Source: Termitomyces sp. T153
Taxonomy: Eukaryota > Basidiomycota > Agaricomycetes > Agaricales > Lyophyllaceae
Length of the DNA stretch: 64,000 nucleotides
Reading direction: 5' to 3'
Assembly (NCBI GenBank): GCA_018296165.2
Contig: JACKQL020000106.1
Location: 62,001-126,000, forward strand
The first letter of the stretch is position 1, and each line of letters starts with the position of its first letter. Under the pieces are notes generated by a model. It worked only from the letters and a program-made list of their open reading frames with translations, was not told the DNA's origin and did no database searches. Shown piece by piece: positions 1-9,948 of this stretch. A program made the translations under genes and the position numbers.

Positions 1-367
1 AGCTCAGAGGACCATACAGTATCAGCGTGCTTAGACTTACCAAGTATCATTTTATCTGCGACATCCTTGCGACCGTTGTGAGGACAGTCCGTTAGGGACA
101 CACCTGAACATTGGAGTTCCGAGCGAAGGACAAGAGATTTCGCGAATGTAGCGGGATCAGACAGTTCGAGGTAAGCCTTGAATAATTTGATAGTCCCGAA
201 GTAATGAGCAACATGGCGTATTTTCTTAACGATTTCGTATCCAGTATATTGGGCGGCAGCAGCACAGTTTTCTAGTCAGAGCCTTCATGTCCAACAATAT
301 TCTTTAAGTAGAAAAAATATTCAAACGAACCATAGTCCCAGAATATTGCCACGTCTTCGGATGGCAT
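1..367 (-). CDS. NYN-domain putative RNase, partial (runs off left edge)
   Basis: This is the 5' part of a gene on the minus strand; the rest lies beyond position 1. The start ATG is at 367-365 and the protein begins MPSEDVAIFWDY. Exon 1 (367-331) joins exon 2 (271-41) through a GT-AG intron, giving the hallmark WDYEN of NYN (PIN-like) nucleases, where the Asp is a predicted metal ligand. Exon 2 continues with YTGYEIVKKIR and ends at MILG, followed by a GTAAG donor. It is clearly paralogous to the next gene (581-2198): both share an FKAYLE block, a DCPH block, and introns at the same two places. Family knowledge says such proteins (limkain-b1/MARF1 type) act on RNA; the substrate here is unknown. 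Any C-terminal domain is outside the window. Confidence 0.75.
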
Positions 368-580
368 CTCAGAGTACAGGAAGGTGGGAAGGGTTCCGGG
401 ACCGCCAGCCCATTCCGCCTACTTCTAGAAGGCATTATAAGGGTCACTCATGGGCGTCAATCACAACATCAGAACCTTGTACGGTTGTCGTAACGAATGA
501 ATACATGTGATCATGATATCCACTCAATAAGTATGCTAGACATCCGAAAAAGGTACACTAAATAACGTGTGTACCACTGC

Positions 581-2198
581 CTACACTTGAGCGGGAAATC
601 TAGAAGAATTGGCCCACTCCGGCTTAAGAGATACCCATGCTTCATTTCCAGACCCTCCTGACTTGATTATCCCAGCTTCCTCCGCCAACAGTACGTATGA
701 CGCAAACTTGCTAACTTTTGCCTGTGCATAAAGATTCCTGACTTTTGCGAGATCAGATCCCAAATCCGTACGCATCACTTGAGACTGCATCTTTTCATGA
801 GCACGCTTCTGTAATGCTGTGATCAATGGTAAGAAGTGAGATGGGGCAGGCCTAGCATTTGTAGTCTGCGGTGGCGGTCGCACCACGGGAGGACTCGAAA
901 GTAGTTGCGCCGAAGTTGATGGCGTTGGAAGTACTGGTTTAGTCTTAGTATTGAGTAAAGGCGTAGAAGAAATGATTGCCACGGGTGCAGGTATAGGAGT
1001 CGTACTCGGCGCAGAGGTAAGAGTGACGGGTGCGGCGAGTGCAGCCGGTACAAATGCTGGTGTGGATGGCTTCCAAGAATTGTGAGTTTCAACAGATGGT
1101 GCTGGGAGGGATGTAGATACTGATGGAGGAGTCTTCACAACCGCATTTGCAGAAGCTGAAGTCGAAGACTGCGCAGTTTGAAGCTCCTTGATAGTCTCAT
1201 TTTCTGAGAACGGGAAACCTTCCCGAAGGTCTGGTTGAGATGAGCTTTCGAAGATGATGTCACCATCAGTTACGAAAGTCGGCTCAACTAACTTATGCCT
1301 GGGGGAAGGCGAAGGCGTTTGCGAAGTTTGCGGCGCCGACTGCGCGGATCGGAACGATCCAGCGGGGGAATACGGTCGAGAAGCCGTTCTCGACGAAGTT
1401 CGCCAAGGACTAGTTGTGTTAGGCCTTGGATGCTCGTGACGATCGCTGTAAGAAAAGGTCTGATGATTATGATGAGACATCCGGTCTAGATCCATGCTGT
1501 CGTTATATACATCGTTGTTGTGACGACCTTTACCCCTTCGATCCGAGTCGGACGTGACCCTATTGACTGAGGTCGGAAGATGACGCGCCCTTTGTGGTAC
1601 TGGTGGAGGAGCAACTGAGGATTCGTCCCCTTGATTTTCACGCAGAACCTTTGCATTCCAATCGAGGTGCACGTCAGCTTGCGCAACTAGGCTACTGTGT
1701 GCATCAGGGGGACACAATATAACAACTTTGTATTTGCGATGGCGTAGTGTAGAGACGGCATAAGCAAAGTCTCGATCACCAGAAATGAGAAATATTGTTG
1801 CTGGAGTCGGGTGGTCAATCGCAAATGCAATCAAGTCGACTGGAAAGACCGGTGAGTAATTTCGAACTTCCTAGCGGCTTGTATGTATGACATACCAAGA
1901 AGCATTTTACCCGCAGCTTGAGCTCCTCTATGGTGCGGGCAATCTATCAGGGCCACCCCAGACGCCTGTAATTCTGTCCAGAGTCTGAGAGTAGACGATA
2001 CTTCAAGGTAAGCTTTGAAGGATATAATAACTCCAAAATCATGCGCTAGGGAACGAATTGCTTGTACCGTTTCGTATCCGGGAACTCCTAACCGAGGCAG
2101 TAGATTCTCTGCAAACATGTGAACCAAGCATACACTTTTAGACGAGAGAACGACGTGCCGAAATCCCAGAAAACAGCAACGTGTTCATGATGCTGCAT
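581..2198 (-). CDS. NYN-domain putative RNase with C-terminal LOTUS-like domain
   Basis: Three coding exons on the minus strand: about 2198-2155, then to 1896, then 1839-581. The protein starts MQHHEHVAVFWDF and the NYN fold spans roughly residues 5-150. Predicted acidic metal-site residues are the Asp of WDFEN and those in LISGDRDFAYAV. A long Ser/Pro/Thr-rich linker of about 200 residues follows. The C-terminal ~80 residues (ITALQKRAHEK ... KFASYVLLAEEAGII ... AWVSLKPEW) resemble an OST-HTH/LOTUS RNA-binding module, which often accompanies NYN domains in MARF1-like proteins. The first intron only keeps the WDFEN frame if its donor is GC (CG|GCACGT), while the paralog upstream has GT at the equivalent place. 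An RNA-processing or RNA-silencing role is inference. The NYN call is firm and the LOTUS call moderate. Confidence 0.8.
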
Positions 2199-3082
2199 GG
2201 TGAATGAGATAGGATACCTGTCTCTGCACTTGTCCTTTTATAAAGAGCCGGAAGGATGCTTGATAACCTCTCATTGCCACGACGTACATAACGTGGTCAC
2301 GTAGGTGATTTGCACGCCACTTGTGCACGTTTAAAAAGCAATACCGGCGGGGCCAAAGACACGTTGTCACTGGAAAGAAATTCCGTCATCGGATGGTGAC
2401 CCTGATCAATATGTGCAAGTTCGTTGGGTACTATTCTAAGAGTGGTTCAGTGAGACGAGCAAACTATGTTTTACCACGACGTGTATGAGGGCCACGATCA
2501 GGAAATGGACACACGCAGGCCACCTCACTGTGGGTACCATACAAGAAAGACCGTCAACACGCATTGTTCATGCCCAGTTCAACAATGGAATGACGCATGC
2601 CACTAGGTCACGCACCGAGGCATGCACAACTTGATTCTGAAGATAAAGGTGGGAGGTAAAAATATCTCGAATTATTGTATATTCTTCCCCAATCTAGCGA
2701 GATGGTAATTAATAGCAGGTTTTGGTAGTTTCTTTGGAAGTGGCTGGTGCAAGGCAGGAGTAAGATACGGACAGTCCTGCACAAGGAACAACAAGCAGAA
2801 CGCACTGTCGTCCGCATGCAATAAAACAAGGTCTCAGCCGCTTCTTTACACAGACCCGCCGAATTGAAGTCTTGATGCGCAGCCCAGCAGCCAAGCATGG
2901 CAGCCAGCTGTGGCCCACACATGTTGTGTGCGGGATCTGAATGGCAAGACATCAGTGGATTCCAGACGAAAAATGTTTAAGTCGACGAACTCTTGCGAGG
3001 CCGGACCTTAAGATTTTTTATGTGAATGGTCATTGCGGGCGTCGCACAACTCACGGTGATGTTAGCGTCAAAATTGTTGACG
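2199..3082. other. Intergenic stretch, no gene supported
   Basis: This is the gap between the NYN gene's start and the UBC6 promoter. Reading frames of up to 114 codons exist on the minus strand near 2608-2952, but they are Cys-rich, repeat no known motif and have no plausible splicing partners. I see no RNA gene or repeat. Confidence 0.5.
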
Positions 3083-3089
3083 CACGTGA
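3083..3089. promoter_or_regulatory. CACGTGA box upstream of UBC6-like gene
   Basis: A CACGTGAT sequence lies 136 bp before the proposed UBC6 start codon. It belongs to a set of nine such sites in promoter regions of this window (see findings). In fungi this core is the type of site bound by bHLH factors such as Cbf1; binding here is inference. Confidence 0.4.
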
Positions 3090-3224
3090 TTTACTAATTT
3101 CCACTTTATCCACGTCATATATTTCTCGACTGCGGCTTACGCTGAACATCAACGACAAGTATAATAGAGCTAGTGACTCCCTCGCCAACGCGCTTTGCCT
3201 TTCACGGTTTATCTATTACAGAAG

Positions 3225-4428
3225 ATGCCCTCATCCTTGAACAAGAATAATTCTGGTAAGTACATACCATATGGATACTGTTTTGACGAGCATGCAGCGT
3301 CTGAACGCAATAATAAGCGGTCAAGCGGATTATGCAAGAGGCCAAGGAGCTCGCCAACGACCCATCAACAGACTATTCCGCCGCTCCATTGGAAGTGCGT
3401 AACGTTCTGTGCCGCCCAATTTCAGGATTCAATGTGTCTGCTTATCTAGGATGACATATTCGTCAGTCGTGCGCGATCTGTTTTCGCGATACTCAACTGA
3501 AGCTTGGCCCAGGAATGGCACTGTACGCTACGCGGGCCTACAGGTACCGAGTTCGAAGGAGGAGTCTACCACTTTCGTATTCTGTTGCCTGCAGAATATC
3601 CATTCCGACCTCCATCGCTTATGATGCTCACGCCGAATGGTAGATTTGAGCTGAATACCAAGGTAAAAATCTAGTGATGATCTGATACGATTTACAGGCT
3701 GACCATTACACGGCGTAGATCTGCATCAGTTTCACAAATTGTGAGCGTAGTATCACATTGTCCCTAAGAAGGTGATGTTAACTCGCGCTTTCAGACCACG
3801 AGGAATTGTGGCAACCAGCATGGGGTGTTCGGACAGGTGTGTCCTGTCTGCAGATGTCCACGGCCGCTTGTTTATGTACTGGTAGCTATTATTGGACTCC
3901 AGGGGTTCTTTCCTCTAAAGGGGCAGCAGGCTGTCGGCGTTGGGTCTATCGAGTATCCTTCGGCAGAGCGAAAGCGTCTAGCAACTCTGTAAGTACTTCT
4001 TTGCCCCCCCTAATATTTGCGCTCATATGAAAAGGTCGCGAGAATGGGTCTGCCCACATTGCAAAGAGAGTAATCTGGCATTACTACCCGACCCGCCGAT
4101 CGTAACGAGCGCGCAAGAAATTGCCAACGTCGCCGAACCTTCGCCTGTACCACCGGAAGCTGAAGAATCAGCACCGGATCCCGAGCCTAATACCACCTCA
4201 GAGCCTAGAGCCAATCGAGAGTCAGCAACCGTACACACTATCGACACTTTATTACCTTCGGGTGCTGTTGCTGGCCAAACCCGGCCGGGACCATTCATCA
4301 CACGGGCTGCAGTAGAGACACCAGCAACGATACGTGTGACGCGTAAACCCCCGCTTGTGCTGGTTGACGGGGCGATCTGTATGTTGTTCGTTATCGCATT
4401 TGCAATCATATGGCGCAGGATGGTCTAG
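3225..4428 (+). CDS. UBC6: UBC6-like tail-anchored ubiquitin-conjugating enzyme E2
   Basis: Eight exons: 3225-3255, 3318-3394, 3450-3461, 3513-3662, 3719-3740, 3795-3836, 3886-3988 and 4035-4428. They join in frame to 276 residues. The UBC fold covers about residues 8-150: KRIMQEAKELAND, EWHCTLRGPTGTEFEGG, YPFRPPSLMMLTPNGRF. The catalytic Cys is in KICISFTNYHEE, followed by LWQPAWGVRTAI. As in the UBC6/UBE2J branch, the usual HPN motif is absent and TPNGRF sits in its place. A disordered linker leads to a C-terminal hydrophobic anchor (CMLFVIAFAIIW) ending RRMV, so the enzyme should sit in the ER membrane facing the cytosol. Known family role: ER-associated degradation with DOA10/HRD1-type ligases. 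One exon is only 12 nt (3450-3461, encoding DDIF). Confidence 0.9.
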
Positions 4429-4563
4429 TTGTTTTGTAATTTGTATTATTAATAGTTTTGTAGGATAGTGTCTCAGTGATCGAGAGATCCGAGACGAGAC
4501 AAATGCGAACTACCGATTACCATATATTTCGGGTTTTCCGCGAAACGATGGGCGCGTTGCTTT

Positions 4564-5163
4564 ATGACTGCCCCAGCACGAAACTTGTCCATCAGTCGCA
4601 GAAAGTCCCTGCAGCTGCACCATCGTCCTGTTTCCGTTCCAATCCCACCATCCCTGCTCCAATCACCACATCTTCATCCTCAGAGCATCTTCCAGCGCAA
4701 CCTCGATTTCGCGCCACACTTCCCCACTGAAGAAGACGAAAAGTGGCTTCAGGACACCATACCAATAGAGCACAACAAGAAAAGGGGACGGCTTTCCACG
4801 TCTTCCATATCCTCATCCAGTTCCCCTACCACCACGGACAGTTCTATGCAATACCGCCCGCATAGCATCGGTCCTGGGCCCACCTTCATCCCGGCCTCTC
4901 CACCGATTGTCCGATGGCGATCTCCACCCCACATAATATCCTCGGTCTGGCACGAACCATCCCGGCTGAGGTCTGTATCGGTTCTGGCGGAACAATATGA
5001 GTGCTTCGAGAGCATTCGCCCTGCTCATATCCCGACACCTCCGATTGCTCGATGGCAGCGTCCACGCCACATTCTACCTTCAGCCCCGCATGAGCCACCT
5101 CGGGCGCGGTCTGCACCACCGTGTCTAGAGGACCAAGACGAGTTCTTTACCTCCGGCGCCTAG
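4564..5163 (+). CDS. Hypothetical low-complexity protein with internal duplication
   Basis: An uninterrupted 199-codon frame in the same direction as UBC6, about 135 bp after its stop. No domain is recognised. The composition is rich in Ser, Pro, Arg and His and the protein is predicted disordered. The C-terminal half contains two diverged copies of a 46-residue unit: PPIVRWRSPPHIISSVWHEP and PPIARWQRPRHILPSAPHEP. The DNA offset is 138 bp (near 4903 and 5041). A duplication held in frame without stops supports a real coding sequence, but no homologue or function is proposed. The start could also be another Met, and a short intron cannot be excluded. Confidence 0.45.
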   Translation: MTAPARNLSISRRKSLQLHHRPVSVPIPPSLLQSPHLHPQSIFQRNLDFAPHFPTEEDEKWLQDTIPIEHNKKRGRLSTSSISSSSSPTTTDSSMQYRPHSIGPGPTFIPASPPIVRWRSPPHIISSVWHEPSRLRSVSVLAEQYECFESIRPAHIPTPPIARWQRPRHILPSAPHEPPRARSAPPCLEDQDEFFTSGA

Positions 5164-5414
5164 ACTTGTGACGATCTTTCTTTGATATTTTTCTGGGATC
5201 CAGGTGTTTTACTGTTATTCACGGAGATTGTTGTCCTGCTCACATTTACGACGAATTGGCTCCATTCAATATTCACCGTAGTCATCGCATATTCATCATT
5301 ACAATCCACATTGCAAAGTATTTACCCCACATACATCGTACAACTTCGTACGACTAACGCACATGAATCAGATATTTGTAGCATTATTCACATACTGTAA
5401 TCCGTACACGTACA

Positions 5415-8109
5415 CTACTTCTTCTTAACGTCCCGAAGACTGAATACAATCAAGTCTTCGTCCTCCAGATTGTAGCTCGCAATCGAACTTGAATTTGTAA
5501 GCATCTTGCTCTCGAAAGACAGTCTGATGCGTGACGCGCCGACGGTACTGTCGATATGTCTCGTAATACGATCGCGAATCGTCGATACCAACAAATCGAG
5601 GGACAGGTCTGGGACTGTGACAATTGAGCCATTGAGTTTCCATTCTGGTTTCGATGATTCCAGGGGAAGTTGAACCCGGAGTGAGATGGGGTGCTATATC
5701 TTGGTCAGCATCGATGCGAAAAAACACAACACGAAAAGGTTTGAAAAAGTTTCAACTCACAGGATGCATTGCGATCCAATCTGCTTCCGAATACAGTTGA
5801 CCACCTGGCAGCTTGGCAACTCGTTGGCGCTTGGCAGGAGGTATATCATCTGCACCACCCTCCATTTCGTCTGCAGAACGGACTTGGCCTGCCTGTGCTT
5901 GGAGCGCTCCATTAGCCGCGGCAAGAGCTGCCATACGGGAAGGATGTAGTCCAGGTGCGGGAGGCTGGTAACCGAAAGGCTGGATCGCATCCATTCCCTG
6001 ATAATGCAAGGGCGGTAACATAACAGGGGGCTGATTTGAATACATAGACGCTGGCTGGGGACCTGAGGAAATCGTAGCTGCTTGATAAGCGCCTGTATTT
6101 GCTGCGGATTGAGGAGGGGCTGGGAGGGATGCGGGTGCAGGGGGTAAAGTAGCGAGGGGTGGTGGAATAGCCGCAGGCCCTATTCCAGGTCCAATGACAT
6201 TAGAGTCTTGACTATAAAGCAAGCATTAGCATTTAGAACAAATAAAGATACTTGGAATGACTTACGGTCCGAGACCCTTTGCACGATGAAGCGCAGCAAT
6301 TTGCTCGTCGAAATTGACATTCGTCGAGAACCGGTCGAGAGTATTCGCTTTTGATGCCGTGTGGCCATCCCAAACTACCTTTTCCCTCTCTTTGCGCTTT
6401 TCACGCTCCTCTTCTTCCTCCTTCTTCCTCCGTTCCTCATCTGCTTCGGCACCAAAGATATCCACACGCGTACGCGCAAGATTTTTGAGCGACGACACCA
6501 CATTAGCCCCACGTTGCAGCTCGGATGCCTGGGATTTGCGCAATTCCAAAGCATCGCGCTGTTCTTTCCAACGAGGATCCAAAAGCTCAATTCGCATGTG
6601 TTCATCCAGTTCGTCAACAGCGATAGACTGCCCACAGATAGAACAAGTCGTCATGGCAGCCTTTCCGCTCTTCTTGTCCACTAGCGAAAGAATAATTATT
6701 GACAAGGAGAAGAGGTAGAGAGCGGAAAAGGCGCTTACACTTCGGTACATAATCTGTCCGAATTTTCATGGGTCCAGCAGCATTGAGAGTGCCAGATTGA
6801 AGCGCTTGCGCTCGTGCAATTTCCCTCGCACGCACCTCCTCCTCACGCTTCTGTTTGGTCTGTTCATCTTCGACCTCCTCATCACTCTCTTCCATCGCTG
6901 CATCATCTTCTCCACCACCAACTCCAGCACCACCGACAGCAGCAGCAGCCTCAGCCTCAGCTGCTGCTTGGCGAGCACGATGTGCCTCCACGTCCTCGGC
7001 AGTAGTCTCCATAATCATTGCCGCCATCCTCTTCTGTGCCAACGTCATGTTCTCGACCTCCTGGAGACTCATGGGGGTCGGCAATTCCAAGTTGGCATCG
7101 GCGACGGTGAATTCAATCGTCTGAACTATAGCGTAATCATGCCAGTCGATTTCGGCGAACGCAACTATGGAAAAAGAAACGAACGGTCAACCTCAATAAG
7201 AAGATATATGATACACGACGCACTTCGTTCAGCCTCCTGGTCATCCTGACGCTTCTTGTCCTTTTCACGTTTATTTTTCTCCCATTTTGCATGCCTTTGC
7301 GCTACTTCCAGTGTTTTCCAACGTGCATCCTCCTTCGTCCGTTCCTTCAGCTGTTCCAACACCTCCTTATTAGGTTGAAGTATCTTGGTGTACTGCTCCA
7401 CCAACCGATTGAAATATCCGAAAAGTGAATGGGTAGGGCGAAGAAAGTCGAACTGGTAATTACGCCCCTCACGCAAAGATAGATTAGCGAGGAAGCTTCG
7501 ACCTCTACATGCGCTGAACAATGCAGTGAGTTTCATAATATCGCTGTATCCATACTAGTCAGCCAATCAAATCATAGAAACGAGTAAAACGTCACACAGG
7601 TCAATGCTGCTAATGTTCGGCATGTCCATGATGAAGTCTGGAGGCGATGGCTCGATTCCAACATCAACCACTTGGACAGGTTGAGTATCACCATCCTCTT
7701 TCCCTTCCTTATCAGGGGTTGACTCGTCTACCTCTCCTCGGTTGATTTTATCCATTCGATGTCGGTAGTATGCATGGTAGGGGTCCACCGGATTAAGGAA
7801 GGAGAATTTGGGGTCAGTCCGTTGGCCCTCACGGATTTTATCTTCAAAATGCGGAGGGTTAGCAGAACGCGCGACAAAGAGAGCAGTCCTATCAATTACG
7901 GCTATTTCACACAGAAAGGTGTCAACCACGTATGAGCTGCTGTAGAACAATTGCAACTGCTTACTCTTGATTTCCGGCGGAGGAAGAATGAGGCCGCTCG
8001 AGAACCTCAAAGAGCCATTGCTACCTGCCAGCTCCATCTGAATGTCAGATACACCATTTAGATGTACGCCGTTAACCACGGGGGGTACAACCTCAACAAC
8101 AGCAGTCAT
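5415..8109 (-). CDS. SF3A1: Splicing factor 3A subunit 1 (Prp21/SF3a120)
   Basis: Seven coding exons on the minus strand: 8109-7965, 7901-7598, 7543-7224, 7164-6739, 6680-6266, 6211-5761 and 5693-5415. They total 780 codons in frame (779 residues). Two SURP modules are visible: one around VIDRTALFVARS ... FLNPVDPYHAYYRHR, the second around MKLTALFSACRGRSFL ... YQFDFLRPTHSLFGYF. Next come EIDWHDYAIVQTIEF, an acidic Ala/Glu-rich segment, and the conserved EHMRIELLDPRWKEQRD and VVWDGHTASK blocks. A Pro-rich linker leads to a C-terminal ubiquitin-like domain (WKLNGSIVTVPDL to IASYNLEDEDLIVF) ending DVKKK. It is a nuclear U2 snRNP component needed for branch-site recognition. An in-frame ATG at 8169 would add 20 residues; 8109 (MTAVVEVV) is preferred. 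It is divergent from mL60 with about 100 bp between start codons. Confidence 0.95.
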
Positions 8110-8209
8110 GGTCAAGAGTGACAACGAATTCTCTCGGCGTCTCGAGAATCTTGCTTTCTCACGGTCCAATAACTTTTACTTCCTCCCTCCTCGTCGACCA
8201 CGAGCCCAT
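8110..8209. promoter_or_regulatory. Short bidirectional promoter, SF3A1 / mL60
   Basis: Only about 100 bp separate the two divergent start codons (8109 minus, 8210 plus), so both 5' UTRs and both promoters must share this DNA. No CACGTG or TATA box is seen, unlike several other promoters in the window. Confidence 0.55.
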
Positions 8210-8685
8210 ATGTTCAGCGCGTTTCGACCGTCTCATGTAAATTTTAGTGGTCTTCTCTGGTGGGTGTGTTGCTCATTACCACAAAAATATCTTTCTAACC
8301 GTGTCTCAGGAAGGTACCGTGGAAATTGTCATCGACACGGAAAGCCAACGCTCGGGCCAGGCTAAAGAAAGTCGATGCAGTCATTGAGGCAGTGAGAACA
8401 AGTGGTGTAAAATGCAGTGCTCTCGTGAGCCTACCGAATTTTTGCATTTATATGAGGCTTATCCTTACCCAGGATCAAGCACTGGAGTTACCGAAAGAAC
8501 ATGAGATGCCCGCACGAGACAAATACACAATATTCAGTGCCAACGCCAAAGGTTATCGCAAGGGGATTCATAAGGTTCCTAAATGGACACGGGTGGGTAG
8601 CCAGTTCCTCTCCTGTAGGACAGTCCCTGACGATGACCCAAAATACACACAGCGTACATTGAGGACAAATCCCAAGGGCTTCTAA
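8210..8685 (+). CDS. MRPL31: Mitochondrial large ribosomal subunit protein mL60 (MRPL31)
   Basis: Four exons (8210-8259, 8310-8424, 8473-8592, 8653-8685) encode 105 residues. The product begins MFSAFRPSHVNFSGLLW and continues SSTRKANARARLKKVDAVI, ALELPKEHEMPARDKYTIF, YRKGIHKVPKWTR, ending TNPKGF. This is the pattern and size of the small fungal mitoribosomal protein MRPL31/mL60. It acts in the mitochondrial matrix in the large subunit. The stop codon is only 42 bp from the stop of the convergent CMS1 gene, so the two 3' UTRs very probably overlap. Confidence 0.9.
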
Positions 8686-8727
8686 TCATTGTCATATAGA
8701 ACACTAATTGACCCTTCCCGAGTAGAT

Positions 8728-9866
8728 CTAAAATAAAATCACCTGAATTGTACCCTTCCTAATCGCCTGCATTACCTTCCGACCACCCAAAACTGATTGA
8801 AAGACCTCATCTCTCGTTTCTGGAATATCCAGAAGTGACCTTTTCTTAGAGTCCTTCCAAGTGACGTCAAGTATGATGTGTGAGAGCGCAGAAACGGCAA
8901 GAGCGTCTTGTGAGATTGAACTTTAGGCTTTGGTGGAAGATAGACGCGGAAAGCTCACCAGTCTCACAGAGCAACTTTCCTAATCGTCCCGGTGTGCCCA
9001 CAGCAGCACCCACCTTGGTCCGTCTCAGATATGCAACGTGATCTGTGAGCTTGAAGTGCTTAGCAAAAAGCTTCGCAACTTCGCCGCCTTTGTCACCCCT
9101 CAATTTCCTGTCCTTCAAGACTCGTGTGACGTCTGCTACGCGCAATGCAGCCCCGGTCACGAAGATGAGGGTTGGTGCTCCTGTCGTTTTGGATTTTTGT
9201 GTAAGACGTTTAGTCAGTGTCGGATTGGCTATCGTGGGTTAGGTGGCATGAGACACGACGCAGTTGATGAAGTGGTTTCAACAAACTTTTAATGATGAAG
9301 TCCACTAGTTGGTCCAGTGTCCGTGGTCCGGTCCATGAAGTTGTATCCGCAATGGCCGACGCTGTCTACACGTCAATTTAAGAATATCCCTTCAGACAGC
9401 ACTTTGTTGACACGCACCAGGGATTCGCATATCCTCCAATTCTAGTGCACTCATGTTTGAGTAGACTTTGGCCTGGTGAGATGCCAAAAAATCCGAGAGC
9501 TGAACAGGCGATTGGTCGGCGACAGATGACTGGATCACTTCGATGGTCTCTGCGAGTTTTCGTTTCTGGTGCCAATCGTTACATTGATAGACGACGACCT
9601 ATAGAACTATCAGAACCTACTTTGGCCTTTCGCTCTTTTTCTTTTTCCCGACGTTTCCGCTTTTTGGCTAGTTCTGCTTCTCTGTCCGTAGCTGTGGGCC
9701 TGGGATCCGATTCTCCGGCTGCCACTTCCTCCTCCACACTACCGGAATCGTTGGCATTGTCATTTTCGTCTGAAAAGAAATCTGCATCTGGGGCGGCCTC
9801 ATCTTCTGAAAGGGCAACGAGGTCATCTATGACAAAGTCATCGTCGAGGTCGTCTCCTCGGTTCAT
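8728..9866 (-). CDS. CMS1: CMS1/CMSS1-like ribosomal small-subunit biogenesis factor
   Basis: Five exons on the minus strand (9866-9621, 9565-9418, 9361-9287, 9228-8959, 8906-8728) join to 305 residues. The N-terminus is acidic (DDLDDDFVIDDLVALSEDE), then Lys/Arg-rich (KKRKRREKEKERKAK). Next is ELEDMRIP, then SAIADTTSWTGPRTLDQLV. A P-loop NTPase-like core carries PTLIFVTGAALRVADVTRVL, followed by VAKLFAKHFKL, GTPGRLGKLL and a C-terminal LLDIPETRDEVF block. Family knowledge: CMS1 is part of 90S pre-ribosomal (U3 processome) complexes and resembles a DEAD-box helicase fold without full helicase motifs; it is nucleolar. The chosen start (MNRGDDL) matches the short acidic start of the family; an upstream in-frame ATG lies at 9911. 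The third intron acceptor (GACAG) was picked because it alone keeps the conserved frame. Confidence 0.88.
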
Positions 9867-9915
9867 ATCGTTCAATGTAGGAGAGAAAGATAGGATTTTC
9901 AATGCAAGCACTGTG

Positions 9916-9921
9916 CACGTG
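9916..9921. promoter_or_regulatory. CACGTGA box in CMS1 / ERI1-like divergent promoter
   Basis: A CACGTGATG sequence lies inside the 82-bp gap between the divergent start codons at 9866 (minus) and 9949 (plus). It is one of nine promoter-located copies in the window. A bHLH/Cbf1-type binding role is inference. Confidence 0.4.
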
Positions 9922-9948
9922 ATGTGCTAAATTATCACAAGTAGTCGA

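Noticed and set aside
2608..2952. 114-codon Cys-rich frame on the minus strand
   Set aside because: No motif, no splice partner and atypical composition; probably chance.
5425..5727. Minus-strand frame ending RLDCIQSSGR as the end of SF3A1
   Set aside because: A neighbouring frame reached by a phase-0 splice at 5760/5693 encodes a full ubiquitin-like domain, so this frame is a shadow.
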